From: Dethiobacter alkaliphilus AHT 1 | Lineage (GTDB): Bacteria; Bacillota; Dethiobacteria; Dethiobacterales; Dethiobacteraceae | Length of the DNA: 64,000 nucleotides | NCBI RefSeq assembly: GCF_000174415.1 | Contig: NZ_ACJM01000004.1 | Coordinates: forward strand, 62,001-126,000 | Direction: 5' to 3' | Part shown: in pieces, positions 34,033 to 41,662 of the stretch | Position numbering within the stretch: position 1 is the first letter of the stretch | How the letters are laid out: each line of letters begins with the position of its first letter | Notes under the pieces: model-generated | Databases searched by the model: none | Told to the model about the DNA's origin: nothing | Seen by the model: the letters and a program-made list of their open reading frames with translations, nothing else | Position numbers and translations under genes: made by a program

Positions 34033-34082
34033 ATACCTATATACTAATTACTAACAAACTAAATAATTAAATATAGGTATAT
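34033..34082. repeat. AT-rich inverted repeat after the Rep gene
   Basis: ATACCTATAT near 34033 and ATATAGGTAT near 34073-34080 form the arms, extended by ACTAATTA / TAATTAAAT. The loop is about 15 nt. It is 25 bp past the 3' end of the HUH Rep gene. It could be a terminator, a replication site or an operator. Confidence 0.4.
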
Positions 34083-34107
34083 TACATAGTAATATTAAGT
34101 ATATGGG

Positions 34108-34815
34108 TCATAGCCTGAGAGAGAGGGGGCTTCCACGGTCAAAATCATTCCAGACAACCATATTTGCCCATACTGGGCTATTTATGATTGGTGAAGGGTC
34201 TTGCTCCTGTGGAATAGAAAAAAGCCCTCTCAGGGGCTTCTGTGGCTCTGGCTCTTTAACTTTTTCAATCAGTTGTTCAATTTTCTCCATTGTTTCTACA
34301 GTTAGTTGGTTAGTATCTGTTAATGAACGATATACTTCTGATAGTTTGCCCGCTTCCCTAATGATTGCAGGGGCTTGGCTCTCAAAGGTTTCCCGCTCCT
34401 GTGGAAGTTCGCCCTCTGTCTGTTCCCATGTGTAGATAGCCTGTTCCTGCATGTAGCTAATATACCCGGCTGTGCTTTGATTGCATTTGCCGTAGTTCGC
34501 AAGCCCATAGCCCTTGCCGTTTCTCTGTACCGTTTTCCCGCTCCAATACTTTTCTATATACTGGGCAATAGTAGCCCCGGGATTTCCTTCAATCAGTAAA
34601 TGAATGTGAAGCCTTTTTACTCTCTTAGTCCGTGGGTCAGTGATAGAGGGACAGCAAATAATTTTGTATGCCCACTGATTAGCCCGCCCCTGCTTCCGTA
34701 GTGAAGCCATTAACGCTTTAAGGTGTGCTTTTGTCTGCTTCTTAATGTCTCCCGTTGGCTCTATCTTGTAAGATAGGGTCAGCCAATAGGCTGTAGTTCT
34801 CCGCTTATTTGCCAT
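34108..34815 (-). CDS. HUH-type rolling-circle replication initiator (Rep)
   Basis: The 235-residue protein has the HUH metal motif (KRLHIHLLIEG, about residue 72) and a candidate catalytic Tyr (GYISYMQEQ, about 117). The N-terminus has AYWLTLSYKIEPTGD. This is the layout of single-strand nicking Rep proteins of plasmids and integrative elements. It would allow the excised circle to replicate. GAGGGAATT precedes the ATG. A coiled, Glu-rich region and a short C-terminal tail follow. Confidence 0.75.
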   Translation of the reverse strand: MANKRRTTAYWLTLSYKIEPTGDIKKQTKAHLKALMASLRKQGRANQWAYKIICCPSITDPRTKRVKRLHIHLLIEGNPGATIAQYIEKYWSGKTVQRNGKGYGLANYGKCNQSTAGYISYMQEQAIYTWEQTEGELPQERETFESQAPAIIREAGKLSEVYRSLTDTNQLTVETMEKIEQLIEKVKEPEPQKPLRGLFSIPQEQDPSPIINSPVWANMVVWNDFDRGSPLSLRL

Positions 34816-34834
34816 AATTCCCTCAATCCTTTCC

Positions 34835-35140
34835 CTATACGGTAGCCCTGCCCTGCTCCTGCAAGTCCTGCATAGCCCGACATACTTCCCGCATTTCGAT
34901 TTCTATTTGCTTTTCCCGGGCTTCCTGTTCCTCTGTAAGCCCTGCATACTCCGGGCAGCCCTCAACCTCTCTAATGACTGTACCCTCTGCCCGGTCAAGT
35001 TCGCATTGTTCCCTAATTAGGGAAGAATACTGTTTCATTAGTTCCCGCATTTCCGGGGAGGGTTTCTCATCCCGGCAATTTTTAAGTATTGCTTCCTCAG
35101 CCATTTTACGGGACAGTTCCCGAAGTTGTTTTATTCCCAT
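34835..35140 (-). CDS. Hypothetical element protein, charged
   Basis: The 101-residue protein starts MGIKQLRELSRKMAEEAILK and is predicted mostly helical, with a heptad-like Glu/Arg-rich second half (EEQEAREKQIEIEMREVCR). AAGGGGGC precedes the ATG. It may be a structural or regulatory partner of the element. It follows the 68-residue gene at 35144 closely. Confidence 0.7.
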   Translation of the reverse strand: MGIKQLRELSRKMAEEAILKNCRDEKPSPEMRELMKQYSSLIREQCELDRAEGTVIREVEGCPEYAGLTEEQEAREKQIEIEMREVCRAMQDLQEQGRATV

Positions 35141-35143
35141 TAT

Positions 35144-35350
35144 TTAAGCCCCCTTTAGTTGTCTGCCGTATTCCTCCACGGCTTCTAATTCCCGTTCGCT
35201 CATTTCCTGCTTAATTGAAATAAGGATAGCGTTTAGGATTCGGGTCAATGTGTCCGCAGTTTTGGTGTCCATTTCCCCGGCTTCTACTTTCCCGGCAATA
35301 CTCGCAAGGTATCGCCTGACATCCCTATTTGTATTTAATCGTCTTGCCAT
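35144..35350 (-). CDS. Hypothetical element protein, small
   Basis: A 68-residue helical protein (starts MARRLNTNRDVRRYLASIAG). GGGGGTGATGTT precedes the ATG. It is 3 bp upstream of the next gene, so translation may be linked. No known family is recognised. Confidence 0.7.
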   Translation of the reverse strand: MARRLNTNRDVRRYLASIAGKVEAGEMDTKTADTLTRILNAILISIKQEMSERELEAVEEYGRQLKGA

Positions 35351-35429
35351 AACATCACCCCCGCCTAAAAAGGGGAGAAGCCTTGTTTTATAAAGGTTTC
35401 TCCCGTCTTTAAGTAGTCATATTCGGTTA

Positions 35430-35681
35430 TTATTCGTCTGTATCTGTACCGTATTTTTCAATGTATTCCTTTTCCATCTGTTCAGCACGTTCTTTTAGTT
35501 CCTGTTTCTTCTCCGGGCTAATTCCTGCATATTGCATTTTCTGGTATAGTTTTTGTGCTAATTGTAATTGGATCGAATCTTTTTCCTGTTGCTTTGCGTG
35601 TCTCTGCTCCTGCTCCTGTTGCTTGATTTGTTCCCCATGTTCAGTAAACCTTTTCCGTAAATACTCTAAATCTTTCCGCAT
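35430..35681 (-). CDS. Hypothetical coiled-coil element protein
   Basis: An 83-residue protein rich in Gln, Glu and Lys, with long runs of QEQEQRHAKQQEKD type that suggest a coiled coil. GGGGGCG precedes the ATG. It has no Cys and no membrane span. No function is apparent. Confidence 0.7.
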   Translation of the reverse strand: MRKDLEYLRKRFTEHGEQIKQQEQEQRHAKQQEKDSIQLQLAQKLYQKMQYAGISPEKKQELKERAEQMEKEYIEKYGTDTDE

Positions 35682-35697
35682 AATATCGCCCCCGTAA

Positions 35698-35868
35698 TTA
35701 TTTATTTTCGGTGTTTCTTCTCACATATTCCAGAATATCATCAATAGTGAAATACATTTTGTTGCCAATTCTGACTGAGTTTAACTTTCCCTGCCGTACT
35801 AACCGCCTAACGCTTGCCGGGTGTAGTGAAAGCATTTTAGCAACATTGTCCACGGTGTAATGTTCCAT
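35698..35868 (-). CDS. Small helix-turn-helix (MerR/excisionase-like) protein
   Basis: 56 residues: MEHYTVDNVAKMLSLHPASV, then RRLVRQGKLNSVRIGNKMYF and TIDDILEYVRRN. This is the helix-turn-helix 17 / excisionase pattern. AAAGGAGCGGGAATA precedes the ATG. With the gene at 33462 it is a second such protein on the element; one may be the excisionase, the other a regulator of the small genes downstream. Confidence 0.85.
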   Translation of the reverse strand: MEHYTVDNVAKMLSLHPASVRRLVRQGKLNSVRIGNKMYFTIDDILEYVRRNTENK

Positions 35869-35915
35869 TATTCCCGCTCCTTTCGTATGTTCTTAATAAG
35901 CCTATATCAGTAAAT

Positions 35916-35937
35916 AAAAAAAGACCCTCATCGGGTC
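35916..35937 (-). terminator. Terminator on the element
   Basis: GACCC / GGGTC stem with a GATGA loop and seven T on the minus strand. It would end transcripts from the gene at 36206. The rest of 35869-36205 holds no convincing gene; an open frame there has no ribosome site. Confidence 0.75.
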
Positions 35938-36205
35938 AATTCTCTTTTATATCTAACCGTAGGGGGGTAAGGAGGAATTTCCGCCCCCCGTTGGTTAGAG
36001 GAGAGTTACCTTTTGCCATCTGTGGGAGCAGGGAGGCTTTAGGTAACCCTTTATCATTAGTTTTATTTAAATATTTTCCTCCTATATTGATATAGCCACT
36101 CAACCACCCAAAAGTACAAGCTTTTTTATTATTAAGATTCCTTAACATTCCAAAAGAAAGGGTCTGTGCCACACCCCAAAAAAGAAAAGTGCCCCTCTCG
36201 GACAC

Positions 36206-36790
36206 TCACTCTACTGCCGGATGCTGCCAAAACGAATCTGCCACCTTGCCCACATTATCTGTCAGAACATTATCCCAATTCACCGTCGCCGCATTCTCTC
36301 TTGTATAGGTAAAAGTCATCACCTTATCCAGTGATTCATTCCCCCTCTGATCTACAAGCGGAAAATACCAGGTTAAGTCAACCGTATCTACCTCCGACAG
36401 TTCGTCGAAGATAACAGAATACAGCTTCTTTGCATCCAGCAACATGCCTCCCCGGATTGCATTCTGTGTCAGGTTATCGTTGGCGATGGCCTCGATATGC
36501 ACAAAACCTATGCCCTCGTTGTACGTTACCTTCTGTACTCGCTCTTTCAAGTCCTCGTTACTATGGTTCGACTTCTCGCCCACTACTGCATGGAACACGG
36601 CTTCTATTGCCTCTTCCTGTGTTAATTCCCTTTGCGGCTCCTGTGCCTGCGGCGGTTCACTGGCGGCTTCTTCGCTTGAAGGGTCGATGACTGCAATCAC
36701 AATCACCATCAGCAGTAGGGCATAGAAGAATCCACCTACGGCCATCTTCCACGGCGTGCCGCTCCTAAATCCCGGTAATTTTTTTAACAT
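36206..36790 (-). CDS. Membrane-anchored hypothetical protein of the element
   Basis: 194 residues from the ATG at 36790, which has AAAGGAGGGATGTCAA upstream. One N-terminal transmembrane segment (about 13-34, AVGGFFYALLLMVIVIAV), then a Ser/Glu/Pro/Gln-rich linker (about 38-60) and a soluble domain with HSNEDLKERVQKVTYNEG and DTVDLTWYFPLV. The family is similar in layout to host-surface or exclusion-type cargo proteins, but that is only inference. It is first in line on the tRNA side of the element. Confidence 0.75.
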   Translation of the reverse strand: MLKKLPGFRSGTPWKMAVGGFFYALLLMVIVIAVIDPSSEEAASEPPQAQEPQRELTQEEAIEAVFHAVVGEKSNHSNEDLKERVQKVTYNEGIGFVHIEAIANDNLTQNAIRGGMLLDAKKLYSVIFDELSEVDTVDLTWYFPLVDQRGNESLDKVMTFTYTRENAATVNWDNVLTDNVGKVADSFWQHPAVE

Positions 36791-37023
36791 TTGACATCCC
36801 TCCTTTATGTTATGATATTCTACATTTGACATCATTATCCTTTTTATCTAACTGACAAGGGCATCCCCGGCAAGCTCATATACTCCACCCTTTCCGAATT
36901 TTGACCAGTTTCCTGCTATTCTATTTCCATTAAAATTACTTTATTATGTGCCATATTTCCCTGCATAGGTAGTCAATGAGTAGTCAATACTGCAACTAAT
37001 ACCCATATTATACCATAAAATAA

Positions 37024-37058
37024 AAGTAACCACAGGCTATAAATGCCTGTAGTTACTG
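37024..37058 (-). terminator. Terminator supplied to tRNA-Ala by the element
   Basis: On the minus strand AGTAACTACAGGC / GCCTGTGGTTACT form an almost perfect stem (one wobble pair), followed by TTTATTTT. It is directly downstream of the restored tRNA-Ala and so replaces the terminator now stranded at 31808. Confidence 0.9.
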
Positions 37059-37065
37059 TGTTTTC

Positions 37066-37144
<79 letters not shown>

Positions 37145-37194
37145 ACATGTCTTGCATGTGTCTTATGCAGTGACAAGTTATATTATACCGAGTT

Positions 37195-37246
37195 TAGAGT
37201 TCATTGTCAACATTATTATCCGGGCAATTGTTTCCTACTCTGGGAG
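37195..37246 (-). repeat. Diverged copy of the rsfS 3' end
   Basis: 52 nt with 46 identities to 38432-38483, the last codons of rsfS. In the matching frame it would encode PPRVGNNCPDNNVDNEL, against APRAGNNSPDNNVDNEL in RsfS. It overlaps the last codons of the gene at 37235. Confidence 0.85.
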
Positions 37247-38245
37247 GTTGGTTGTTGTAGGGGGACTGACGTCAATTATCTTCCATTCGCCATCATAATT
37301 AACCACATAAATATGTTGTTCAAAAACGGTATCGGCATTTTCATCGTCAGAACCACTAAACGTAATTCTGGTTGAAAATACATCAGCAAACCCTAAATAA
37401 CTGTCTATATATTGTGTAGTCCCTTTTGATGTTATCCCCCCATGTTTTCCTGAGCTCTCGTAGTGCTCCAGGTGCTCCCAGGGAAAGTCATTTATCTGAG
37501 GGTGTATTAATCCGTCTACTGCGTTTACGTCTTCTTGGCGGATAATATCTCCTATATAGCGGAAAGCAGTTCCCGGAGAAAAGCTATACTCTGCTGGAGG
37601 ACGGCTGAAGAAGTTGTATTTTTTTGTTTCCCATACAGGTTCAGTGACTATTTCATGGTTTTCTTCACTCAATTTATCCTCCACTCTTATGATTAGGCTA
37701 TCATCACTTGTTAGAGAATACTCATTTAAAAAGAACCGACCCCCCGAGTGAAATAATATATAATTGGTATTCTGATTCAGATATCCTCCTGAGCTAAGGG
37801 TAAGATTTCTTCCGTTCTCTGTTATAACATTAGCGCTGACAGCAAGTTCCATATCATCATCCAATAAACCTTTTCCGTCGTTAGGTATATAAATACCATA
37901 AACATACATCATTCTTCCTTCTGTGTCATTTACGCCTAAATCAGAATTGTAAGGTTCACTATAAAAAGCCATTACTCTCACTGCAGAACGTTGCAGGCTC
38001 ACAGGTACTTTCGGCAAAAATGAGTTATAAAACCAATCAATCCTATCAGAGCCTAAGTACTGGCGTTCAAAATCATGGATTTCTATACTGTTAATTATTA
38101 CAGTTCCTTCTGAAACTTCTATTCTCTCCCCCATCTTGTATTCTTTAATGGTCACAAGATGCTTATTGTAATAATAAAGAGAAACAATGCCCCAGGCTGT
38201 AAAGATGAACAAACATATCAGGGCAAATATCTTTTTTTTAGACAA
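37235..38245 (-). CDS. Membrane-anchored hypothetical protein
   Basis: The 336-residue protein starts at a TTG behind GGAGGGATTACT. One N-terminal transmembrane segment (KKKIFALICLFIFTAWGIVS), then a soluble, outward-facing region of about 310 residues. It has a beta-rich first half (EVSEGTVIINSIEIHDFE), a central FSRPPAEYSFSPG, and a C-terminal NTF2-like stretch (YIDSYLGFADVFSTRITF). No family is recognised. The gene lies between the rsfS 3' end and its diverged copy, so it was probably inserted there. Confidence 0.75.
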   Translation of the reverse strand: MSKKKIFALICLFIFTAWGIVSLYYYNKHLVTIKEYKMGERIEVSEGTVIINSIEIHDFERQYLGSDRIDWFYNSFLPKVPVSLQRSAVRVMAFYSEPYNSDLGVNDTEGRMMYVYGIYIPNDGKGLLDDDMELAVSANVITENGRNLTLSSGGYLNQNTNYILFHSGGRFFLNEYSLTSDDSLIIRVEDKLSEENHEIVTEPVWETKKYNFFSRPPAEYSFSPGTAFRYIGDIIRQEDVNAVDGLIHPQINDFPWEHLEHYESSGKHGGITSKGTTQYIDSYLGFADVFSTRITFSGSDDENADTVFEQHIYVVNYDGEWKIIDVSPPTTTNLPE

Positions 38246-38356
38246 AGTAATCCCTCCATAAGGAGCTAATGGTCAGAGAATAGCTCCTTGATTTACATTA
38301 TTCTCCAAACAGTTCTCAACTCCTACCTGACATTAAGAAAACCGTCTCCACAACAA

Positions 38357-38384
38357 AAGAACCACGGAGGAAAAACTCCGTGGT
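38357..38384 (-). terminator. Terminator after rsfS
   Basis: ACCACGGAGT / ACTCCGTGGT stem with a T-rich loop, followed on the minus strand by TCTTTTGTT. The space 38246-38430 holds nothing else. Confidence 0.8.
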
Positions 38385-38430
38385 CTCTGAAAAGCGCGCG
38401 CTGAGGAAACCGAAAGAGGACTGCAAGGAA

Positions 38431-38808
38431 CTAGAGCTCGTTATCAACATTATTATCCGGGGAATTGTTTCCTGCCCTGGGAGCATGGCTCCAGAGGCGT
38501 TCCAGGTTATAAAAGGATCTCTCTTCCGGCTGGAAAATGTGAACCACAATGTCGCCGTAATCGAGAAGAACCCAGACCCCTTCATTATATCCTTCCCTGT
38601 GTAACAGATCATAGCCGGCTTCTTTCATTTTCTCCATTATGTTATCGGCAATGGCATAGACCTGGGTGCGGGAACCGCCGGAAGCGATGACAAAGTAGTC
38701 GGCAACCACAGAGACCTTGCCCACATCCAAAATGGTAATATCATTGGCTTTTTTTTCTTCCGCTGCTTCTTCCACCAGGTTAACCAGCTTTTCTACGTCC
38801 TGAGGCAC
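38431..38808 (-). CDS. rsfS: Ribosome silencing factor RsfS
   Basis: The 125-residue protein matches RsfS (Iojap/YqeL): VEEAAEEKKANDITILDVGK, YFVIASGGSRTQVYAIAD, then GEVW-type LLDYGDIVVHIFQPEERSFYNLERLW. It binds large subunit protein uL14 and blocks subunit joining in slow growth. It starts at a GTG behind TAAGGAGGGATCCT. As in B. subtilis, it follows the yqeK and nadD genes, here with a LytR-type gene between. The C-terminal tail is duplicated at 37195-37246. Confidence 0.96.
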   Translation of the reverse strand: MPQDVEKLVNLVEEAAEEKKANDITILDVGKVSVVADYFVIASGGSRTQVYAIADNIMEKMKEAGYDLLHREGYNEGVWVLLDYGDIVVHIFQPEERSFYNLERLWSHAPRAGNNSPDNNVDNEL

Positions 38809-38823
38809 AGGATCCCTCCTTAT

Positions 38824-39981
38824 TTATTCACTGCTATAGTTTTTCCCAATTATCACTGTTACATGAACATCGCTGTCAGGGAGTTCATCTTTAAGCATTT
38901 GTGCATTTCGTATAAGAATGGCCACTTCCCGCGCCGCATCCATATTCTCGATACGGCTGATTACCTGAGTGTCTTCATAATCTGAGTGGTCAGCATTACC
39001 GATATGTACGATGGTGAATCCTTCTGCTTCCAGCGTTTGTGCCAACTTGTTGGCCTGCCCCTGTATTCCACTGCCGTTTAATACCTCAACGGCAATTTGG
39101 CTTCTGGGAATACCGGACTGTTCACTGCTTACCCAGTCAACCAGCTCGGGAACAGATTGGCTGTCGGCCAGCCAATATTGTCCGTCGGTATTTACCTGTT
39201 TTTGGCCGGGAAGTACAGTTAATTGCGCAGCTTGCTGAAAAGAAATGTCTCTGAGCTCTTCCATGGAAGATAAGACTTTGCGCCAGGAAAGATTGGTGCG
39301 AATTAAGGGCGACAATTCCAGAAAACGCTGTACCCGGCTGAAGGCGCCGCCTTCCATGATATGGGCTGAAATTAGCGACAATACCTGACGGCGGCTCTCT
39401 AACCTTTCAGCTCCGGTCAGATTGTCATCATGAATCATGGCCAATACCTCCCCGCCGTTTGCCAAGTGCAGGCGGGAAAAAACTACCTCCGCATCGATGA
39501 TGTCTATGGCGGTTGGCAAATATGCTTCATTTATCTCCAGGTATCCGTGCAAAGGAAGGTTCAGAAAGCTTGTAATCGTTTCCATCAGCTGTTTGGGGCC
39601 ACCTTCTGCATATACCTCTGACAGACGCATAAAGCCTTGCCCTTCCGGCTCTACCAGTGTGTGCTCAGGGATATTAAGCAGGCGAAAATCATTTGCGTTA
39701 AAATCGGAGGCGGCCAGCACTATACCCGTTAGTACTGCATTTTCAACATCACTTTCCGTGACAGAGAAAACCAAAATATTTTCCCGCTGACCTGCTGTGG
39801 GCTGAGGCAGCTCTGCTGCCCATGCGGATTGATCCTTTATGGCATTTAAGGCGCCAAAAAAGCGGGCACTAAATAACAGGACCAAAAGAAAAGCAAACAG
39901 GGCTAACAAAAAGAGTAGTCGCCCGGTCTTTAGTCTGCGGCGTTTTGTTTTAATGGTATAATAACGAGTTGCTGTGGACAA
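38824..39981 (-). CDS. LytR/CpsA/Psr family protein with LytR C-terminal domain
   Basis: The 385-residue protein has an N-terminal basic region (KTKRRRLKTGR) and a transmembrane span (about 21-44). A reduced LCP-like domain follows (NILVFSVTESDVENAVLTGI to about residue 250), then a LytR_C domain (IAVEVLNGSGIQGQANKLAQTL, about 300-380). LCP proteins attach wall polymers to peptidoglycan; the usual catalytic Arg cluster is not obvious, so activity is uncertain. The start is a TTG behind GGGGAG. It lies 3 bp after yqeK and 15 bp before rsfS. Confidence 0.85.
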   Translation of the reverse strand: MSTATRYYTIKTKRRRLKTGRLLFLLALFAFLLVLLFSARFFGALNAIKDQSAWAAELPQPTAGQRENILVFSVTESDVENAVLTGIVLAASDFNANDFRLLNIPEHTLVEPEGQGFMRLSEVYAEGGPKQLMETITSFLNLPLHGYLEINEAYLPTAIDIIDAEVVFSRLHLANGGEVLAMIHDDNLTGAERLESRRQVLSLISAHIMEGGAFSRVQRFLELSPLIRTNLSWRKVLSSMEELRDISFQQAAQLTVLPGQKQVNTDGQYWLADSQSVPELVDWVSSEQSGIPRSQIAVEVLNGSGIQGQANKLAQTLEAEGFTIVHIGNADHSDYEDTQVISRIENMDAAREVAILIRNAQMLKDELPDSDVHVTVIIGKNYSSE

Positions 39982-39984
39982 GAT

Positions 39985-40554
39985 CTACTCCCCTTTACTT
40001 TGTCCCACCAGCCAGTTCCAGAAACTAATGGTCGCTGGATGAAGTGGTTGCCTTTTATGGAGGATGTAGGAAATACTTTGTTCTGCAACAGCCAACAAAC
40101 CCTGGTAAAAATCAGCATGTACAGTGCGGCGCAACTCTTCCACGCCGGGATAAGTTCGTCCCTGTTCAATTTTATCGGCTACATAGGTAATCTGCTCAAG
40201 GAGCGACATCCCTGGATAGCCTAAAGTATGATTACGGATGGCGGCAAGAATCTCATTATCATCGACTCCCCAATCTTGCACATAGGCTGCTCCCACTGCG
40301 GCATGCAATAAAACAGGATATTTCTGTGAGAACTTGTCTGCTTCAATGCCGTTTTTTTCCGCATAACGCAGCAGATCCCTTTCAGTCCAGTCGCGCGCGC
40401 AATCATGGAGCAAGCCGGCAAGATAGGCTTTTTTTTCGTCATAGCCCAATTGTTTTGCCAGAATGACCGCCATCTCCGCCACACCAACTGAATGTTGGTA
40501 TAATTCCGGAGACAGTGACTTTTTTATTTGCTGCTGCACACGTTTGTTTGACAT
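39985..40554 (-). CDS. yqeK: YqeK: bis(5'-nucleosyl)-tetraphosphatase, HD family
   Basis: 189 residues from the ATG at 40554 behind AAGGGTGATG; a longer frame exists but lacks a site. HD domain motifs: YQHSVGVAEMAVILAKQLGY, GLLHDCARDW (metal HD), and HAAVGAAYVQDW, IRNHTLGYPGMSLLEQITYVADKIEQGRTYPGVE. YqeK cleaves Ap4A symmetrically and clears dinucleotide alarmones. It sits between the RNA-binding/nadD genes and the LytR/rsfS genes, as in other Firmicutes. Confidence 0.93.
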   Translation of the reverse strand: MSNKRVQQQIKKSLSPELYQHSVGVAEMAVILAKQLGYDEKKAYLAGLLHDCARDWTERDLLRYAEKNGIEADKFSQKYPVLLHAAVGAAYVQDWGVDDNEILAAIRNHTLGYPGMSLLEQITYVADKIEQGRTYPGVEELRRTVHADFYQGLLAVAEQSISYILHKRQPLHPATISFWNWLVGQSKGE

Positions 40555-40663
40555 GTCATCACCCTTGGTAACTTTCGACAAACAGGCAACCTTTTCCTGC
40601 AAATGCAAAAAGCTTGCTATTGAAGCAAGCTTACACAACAACAAAGGCGCATTGTTCCTAAAA

Positions 40664-40689
40664 AAAAAAAGGCAACTGACGTTGCCTAT
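40664..40689 (-). terminator. Terminator after the RNA-binding protein gene
   Basis: AGGCAAC / GTTGCCT stem with a GTCA loop, then eleven T on the minus strand. It overlaps the stop codon of the RRM gene. Confidence 0.9.
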
Positions 40690-40934
40690 TCGGGTCGTGG
40701 TTTAGCCTCATTAACGACTAACTTTCTACCCTCCAGTTCTGTTCCGTTCATTTCAATCATCTTTTCTGCGTCTTCTTCCGGCACTTCAACAAAGCCATAT
40801 CCCTTGGAGCGGCCTGTGGCCCGCTCGGTGATGATTCTGGCATTGAGCACCTGGCCATGTTCGCTGAAATACTCACGCAATTGGTCTTCAGTAGTAGACC
40901 ATGGAATATTTCCTACATAAATTGTTTTCGGCAC
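40686..40934 (-). CDS. RNA recognition motif (RRM) protein
   Basis: 82 residues from a GTG at 40934 (9 nt after GAGGTG); a GTG at 40946 is in frame. The single RRM has RNP2 (TIYVGNIPW, residues about 3-11) and RNP1 (SKGYGFVEV, about 45-53), and ends in a short basic tail. It binds single-stranded RNA, cold-shock style. Small RRM proteins of this kind are common in cyanobacteria and some Firmicutes. Confidence 0.93.
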   Translation of the reverse strand: MPKTIYVGNIPWSTTEDQLREYFSEHGQVLNARIITERATGRSKGYGFVEVPEEDAEKMIEMNGTELEGRKLVVNEAKPRPE

Positions 40935-41010
40935 GTCGGCCCTCACCTCACTTTCAGATCCTAAGGTTAGTATCTGAAGAAGTACCAGTTTTATACCTTG
41001 GAGGAAGGAA

Positions 41011-41646
41011 TCAACGATATAATCCGTGCTTAATAATGTATTGGGTTACCGCTTCCGGAGCCAGATATTTTATAGGTTTGCCCTCTGCTACGCGGCTGCG
41101 GATTAGAGTGGAAGAAATGGCCACTGCGGGGATTTCTAAGATATCGATATTGCATAGCGCTTCCGGACAAGCCGCACCTATAGTTTCTTCCAGCTTGCTT
41201 AAGCAGTAGCCGGGGCGCGTAACCGCAATAAAAGAACAAATGGATAAAAGCTCGCGATAATCCTTCCAGGTGAGAATCTCCAGGATGGCATCAGCTCCGG
41301 TAATGAAATAGATATTTGCCTTCCCTTCAAAGTGTCGGTGAAAATAGCGAATGGTATCAATGGTATATGTCAGCTCTTCGTCGGGTCGGTCAATTTCTAC
41401 TCTGGAGACCGAAAAATACGGATTGGAGATGGTGGCCAATTCCGTCATCAGGTACCGGTGTTCCTGATCGCTTACATTACGCGCTTCTTTATGCGGCGGA
41501 TTACCGCTGGGCACAAAAACCACCCTGTCCAGATCAAACTGAATCCGGACCTCTTCGGCAGTAACCAAATGGGCCATATGGATGGGGTCAAAAGTGCCTC
41601 CCATGATGCCCACGGAAAGTTTACCCGGGTTTTTCTGTATCGTCAT
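41011..41646 (-). CDS. nadD: Nicotinate-nucleotide adenylyltransferase
   Basis: The 211-residue protein has the nucleotidyltransferase signature VGIMGGTFDPIHMAHLV and the second motif AISSTLIRSRVAEGKPI near the C-terminus. It converts nicotinate mononucleotide and ATP to deamido-NAD. GTGAGGAGCA precedes the ATG. It follows obg by 16 bp, in a conserved order with yqeK and rsfS. Confidence 0.96.
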   Translation of the reverse strand: MTIQKNPGKLSVGIMGGTFDPIHMAHLVTAEEVRIQFDLDRVVFVPSGNPPHKEARNVSDQEHRYLMTELATISNPYFSVSRVEIDRPDEELTYTIDTIRYFHRHFEGKANIYFITGADAILEILTWKDYRELLSICSFIAVTRPGYCLSKLEETIGAACPEALCNIDILEIPAVAISSTLIRSRVAEGKPIKYLAPEAVTQYIIKHGLYR

Positions 41647-41662
41647 TGCTCCTCACCCCGCT

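Noticed and set aside
35936..36205. 89-codon open frame on the minus strand of the integrated element
   Set aside because: The GTG start has no ribosome site, the composition looks random, and the 3' end overlaps a terminator hairpin.
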